Program-made: the position numbers and the translations under genes
In this document: positions 63,124 through 64,000 of the stretch, piece by piece
Layout: the number at the start of each line of letters is the position of its first letter
How positions within the stretch are numbered: position 1 is the first letter of the stretch
Notes under the pieces: generated by a model
The model's database searches: none
What the model was told of the DNA's origin: nothing
The model's input: only the letters and a program-made list of their open reading frames with translations
DNA from: Kerstersia similis
GTDB lineage: Bacteria; Pseudomonadota; Gammaproteobacteria; Burkholderiales; Burkholderiaceae_B
Assembly: GCF_965139615.1 (NCBI RefSeq)
Contig: NZ_CBCSIQ010000019.1
Coordinates: 13,027 to 77,026 of the forward strand
Direction of reading: 5' to 3'
Length of the DNA stretch: 64,000 nucleotides

Positions 63124-63759
63124 TCAGGCTGCCAGGATCTGGCGTGTACGCAGGGCCGGTTCCAGCTGACGGGCCAGTCGATCCAGCTGTTCGTCAAGGA
63201 TATTGGCCTGGCGCAAGGCCTTGGCGGTTTCCAGCACATAGTCGGAGCAAGGGCCGCAGGAGCCCGAGGCGCCGAGGATGATGGCGATCTGTTCTTCCTG
63301 GCTCAGCCCGGTGATATAGCCAGGATGGCTGCGGTTCATGACGAACGACAGCGCACGGATATCACCTGTGTCACTGCTGCAGCGCAGCCAGCTTGGCTGG
63401 TAGCAGCCCGTGGACATTTCGCGTTGCCACAGCCGCGGAAAAATACTGTCTATCTGGCTGGCGTCGATCCGGTAGGCCATCCCATGGCAAGAGCCGCCCA
63501 GATCCAGGCCGAAAACCAGGCCGGGCTGTTCAGGCGTGCCGCGATTGATGCAGGACCACAGGCACAGGGCGCGATGATGGCCGACCAGCGTGGCGGCACG
63601 ACGCTCCAGGAACGGGAAGTCAGGGCGCCAGATCAGCGAGCCATAGGCATAAATCCAGACATCGTCGCCAGGGTCACGCTGCGACAGCAGCGCATCCTGT
63701 GATGCCTGGAGCTGTTCCGGCGTCCAGAGCGGGATGTGTGCGGAATTGCTTCCGGTCAT
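63124..63759 (-). CDS. ChaC-like gamma-glutamylcyclotransferase
   Basis: Enzyme of about 211 aa in the ChaC family, which cleaves glutathione to 5-oxoproline and Cys-Gly. It has the substrate-binding loop AYGSLIWRPDF, LVFGLDLGGSCHGMAYRI and the catalytic Glu in LWQREMSTGCY. Start is uncertain: ATG 63759 is chosen, but a GTG at 63774 would add five residues and neither has a good ribosome site. An extra Cys-rich segment (SGSCGPCSDYV) is typical of the bacterial group. Confidence 0.88.
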   Translation of the reverse strand: MTGSNSAHIPLWTPEQLQASQDALLSQRDPGDDVWIYAYGSLIWRPDFPFLERRAATLVGHHRALCLWSCINRGTPEQPGLVFGLDLGGSCHGMAYRIDASQIDSIFPRLWQREMSTGCYQPSWLRCSSDTGDIRALSFVMNRSHPGYITGLSQEEQIAIILGASGSCGPCSDYVLETAKALRQANILDEQLDRLARQLEPALRTRQILAA

Positions 63760-64000
63760 GACAAGGGTGGTCACGGCGATAGGGGATCAGTAATCACGGG
63801 CAATTATCTGGTTTGCACCGGCAGGTGGCAAACCAGGCGTTCTGCACCTGGAAAACCTTGCTTCACAAGACAGTTACAGCGTGCATGTGCATAAAGATAG
63901 TCCTCCCAGGCATGAGATGGATATAAATAATGGTTATATGGAGATTATTTTTACCTTGATGCAAGGATATAAGCGCCTTGCGGGGCAGCAAGGGCTGGGT
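63760..64000. other. Region upstream of the ChaC-like gene
   Basis: Noncoding as far as can be seen. The last 130 bases are AT-rich and could contain a promoter for a gene beyond the window; no specific element is supported. Confidence 0.4.

Noticed and set aside
1..64000. tRNA, rRNA, CRISPR, prophage or insertion sequence
   Set aside because: Reading both strands showed no regular repeat-spacer array, no transposase or integrase gene, and no recognisable tRNA or rRNA; a tRNAscan or Rfam search could still find small RNAs.

Overview
The window is about 62% G+C and gene-dense. It reads as the chromosome of a betaproteobacterium, most likely an Alcaligenaceae member related to Bordetella, Achromobacter or Kerstersia. 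The grounds are the murG-murC-ddl-ftsQ-ftsA-ftsZ order, the tkt-gap-pgk cluster, the protein sequences of the housekeeping genes, and the many Liv-type ABC importers and catabolic clusters. No rRNA, tRNA, CRISPR array or insertion sequence was recognised.

Layout. 1-6.3 kb: the end of the dcw cell-wall/division cluster (murG partial to ftsZ). 6.5-9.9 kb: a two-component system, a kinase-like protein and a PhnA-like protein. 10.0-17.5 kb: an eight-gene minus-strand operon (SDR, KstD-like flavoprotein, NIPSNAP protein, five-gene Liv importer), divergent from a PobR-like AraC regulator. 18.8-25.5 kb: an IclR regulator divergent from a second catabolic operon (AroE-like, Gfo/Idh/MocA, KstD-like, double NIPSNAP, TIM barrel). 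25.5-29.9 kb: LysR, EstB-like esterase, MFS transporter, TPR membrane protein. 30-36.4 kb: M48 lipoprotein protease, rsmE, tkt-gap-pgk. 36.5-39.4 kb: MHS transporter and cupin, divergent from a GntR regulator. 39.5-43.0 kb: a DUF3141 PHA-synthase-like protein and a DUF924 protein. 43.2-54.7 kb: a ten-gene minus-strand operon and a divergent GntR/FCD regulator. 54.8-64 kb: purC, purE, purK, TsaC/Sua5, a quinate/shikimate dehydrogenase, TetR, purU, a flavin reductase, pdxH and a ChaC-like gene.

The most interesting part is 43.2-54.7 kb. A single tightly packed operon encodes, in transcription order, a Rieske oxygenase alpha subunit, a glutamine-synthetase-like ligase, an adrenodoxin-type ferredoxin, a ferredoxin reductase, a complete Liv-type importer and a class I glutamine amidotransferase. 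The ligase, amidotransferase and Rieske combination is that of aniline dioxygenase systems (AtdA/TdnQTA). Here the oxygenase is a single alpha subunit of the phthalate/phenoxybenzoate type, has its own three-component electron chain, and is fused at operon level to an importer. I infer uptake, gamma-glutamylation and oxygenation of an amine, with the amidotransferase homologue trimming gamma-glutamyl amides. The operon and its regulator are separated by a 1-kb AT-rich, G/T-skewed spacer with repeated CTGTATG motifs and a perfect 17-bp hairpin.

Several regulators have recognisable candidate sites: two IclR-type boxes, three hexamers at an 11-bp period upstream of the response regulator, a 20-bp-period direct repeat between cupin and gntR, a PhaR/PhbF-like box over the DUF3141 promoter, and a TetR-like palindrome upstream of the quinate/shikimate dehydrogenase gene. 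All start choices, motif positions and operon calls were read from the sequence by eye; no database search was run.
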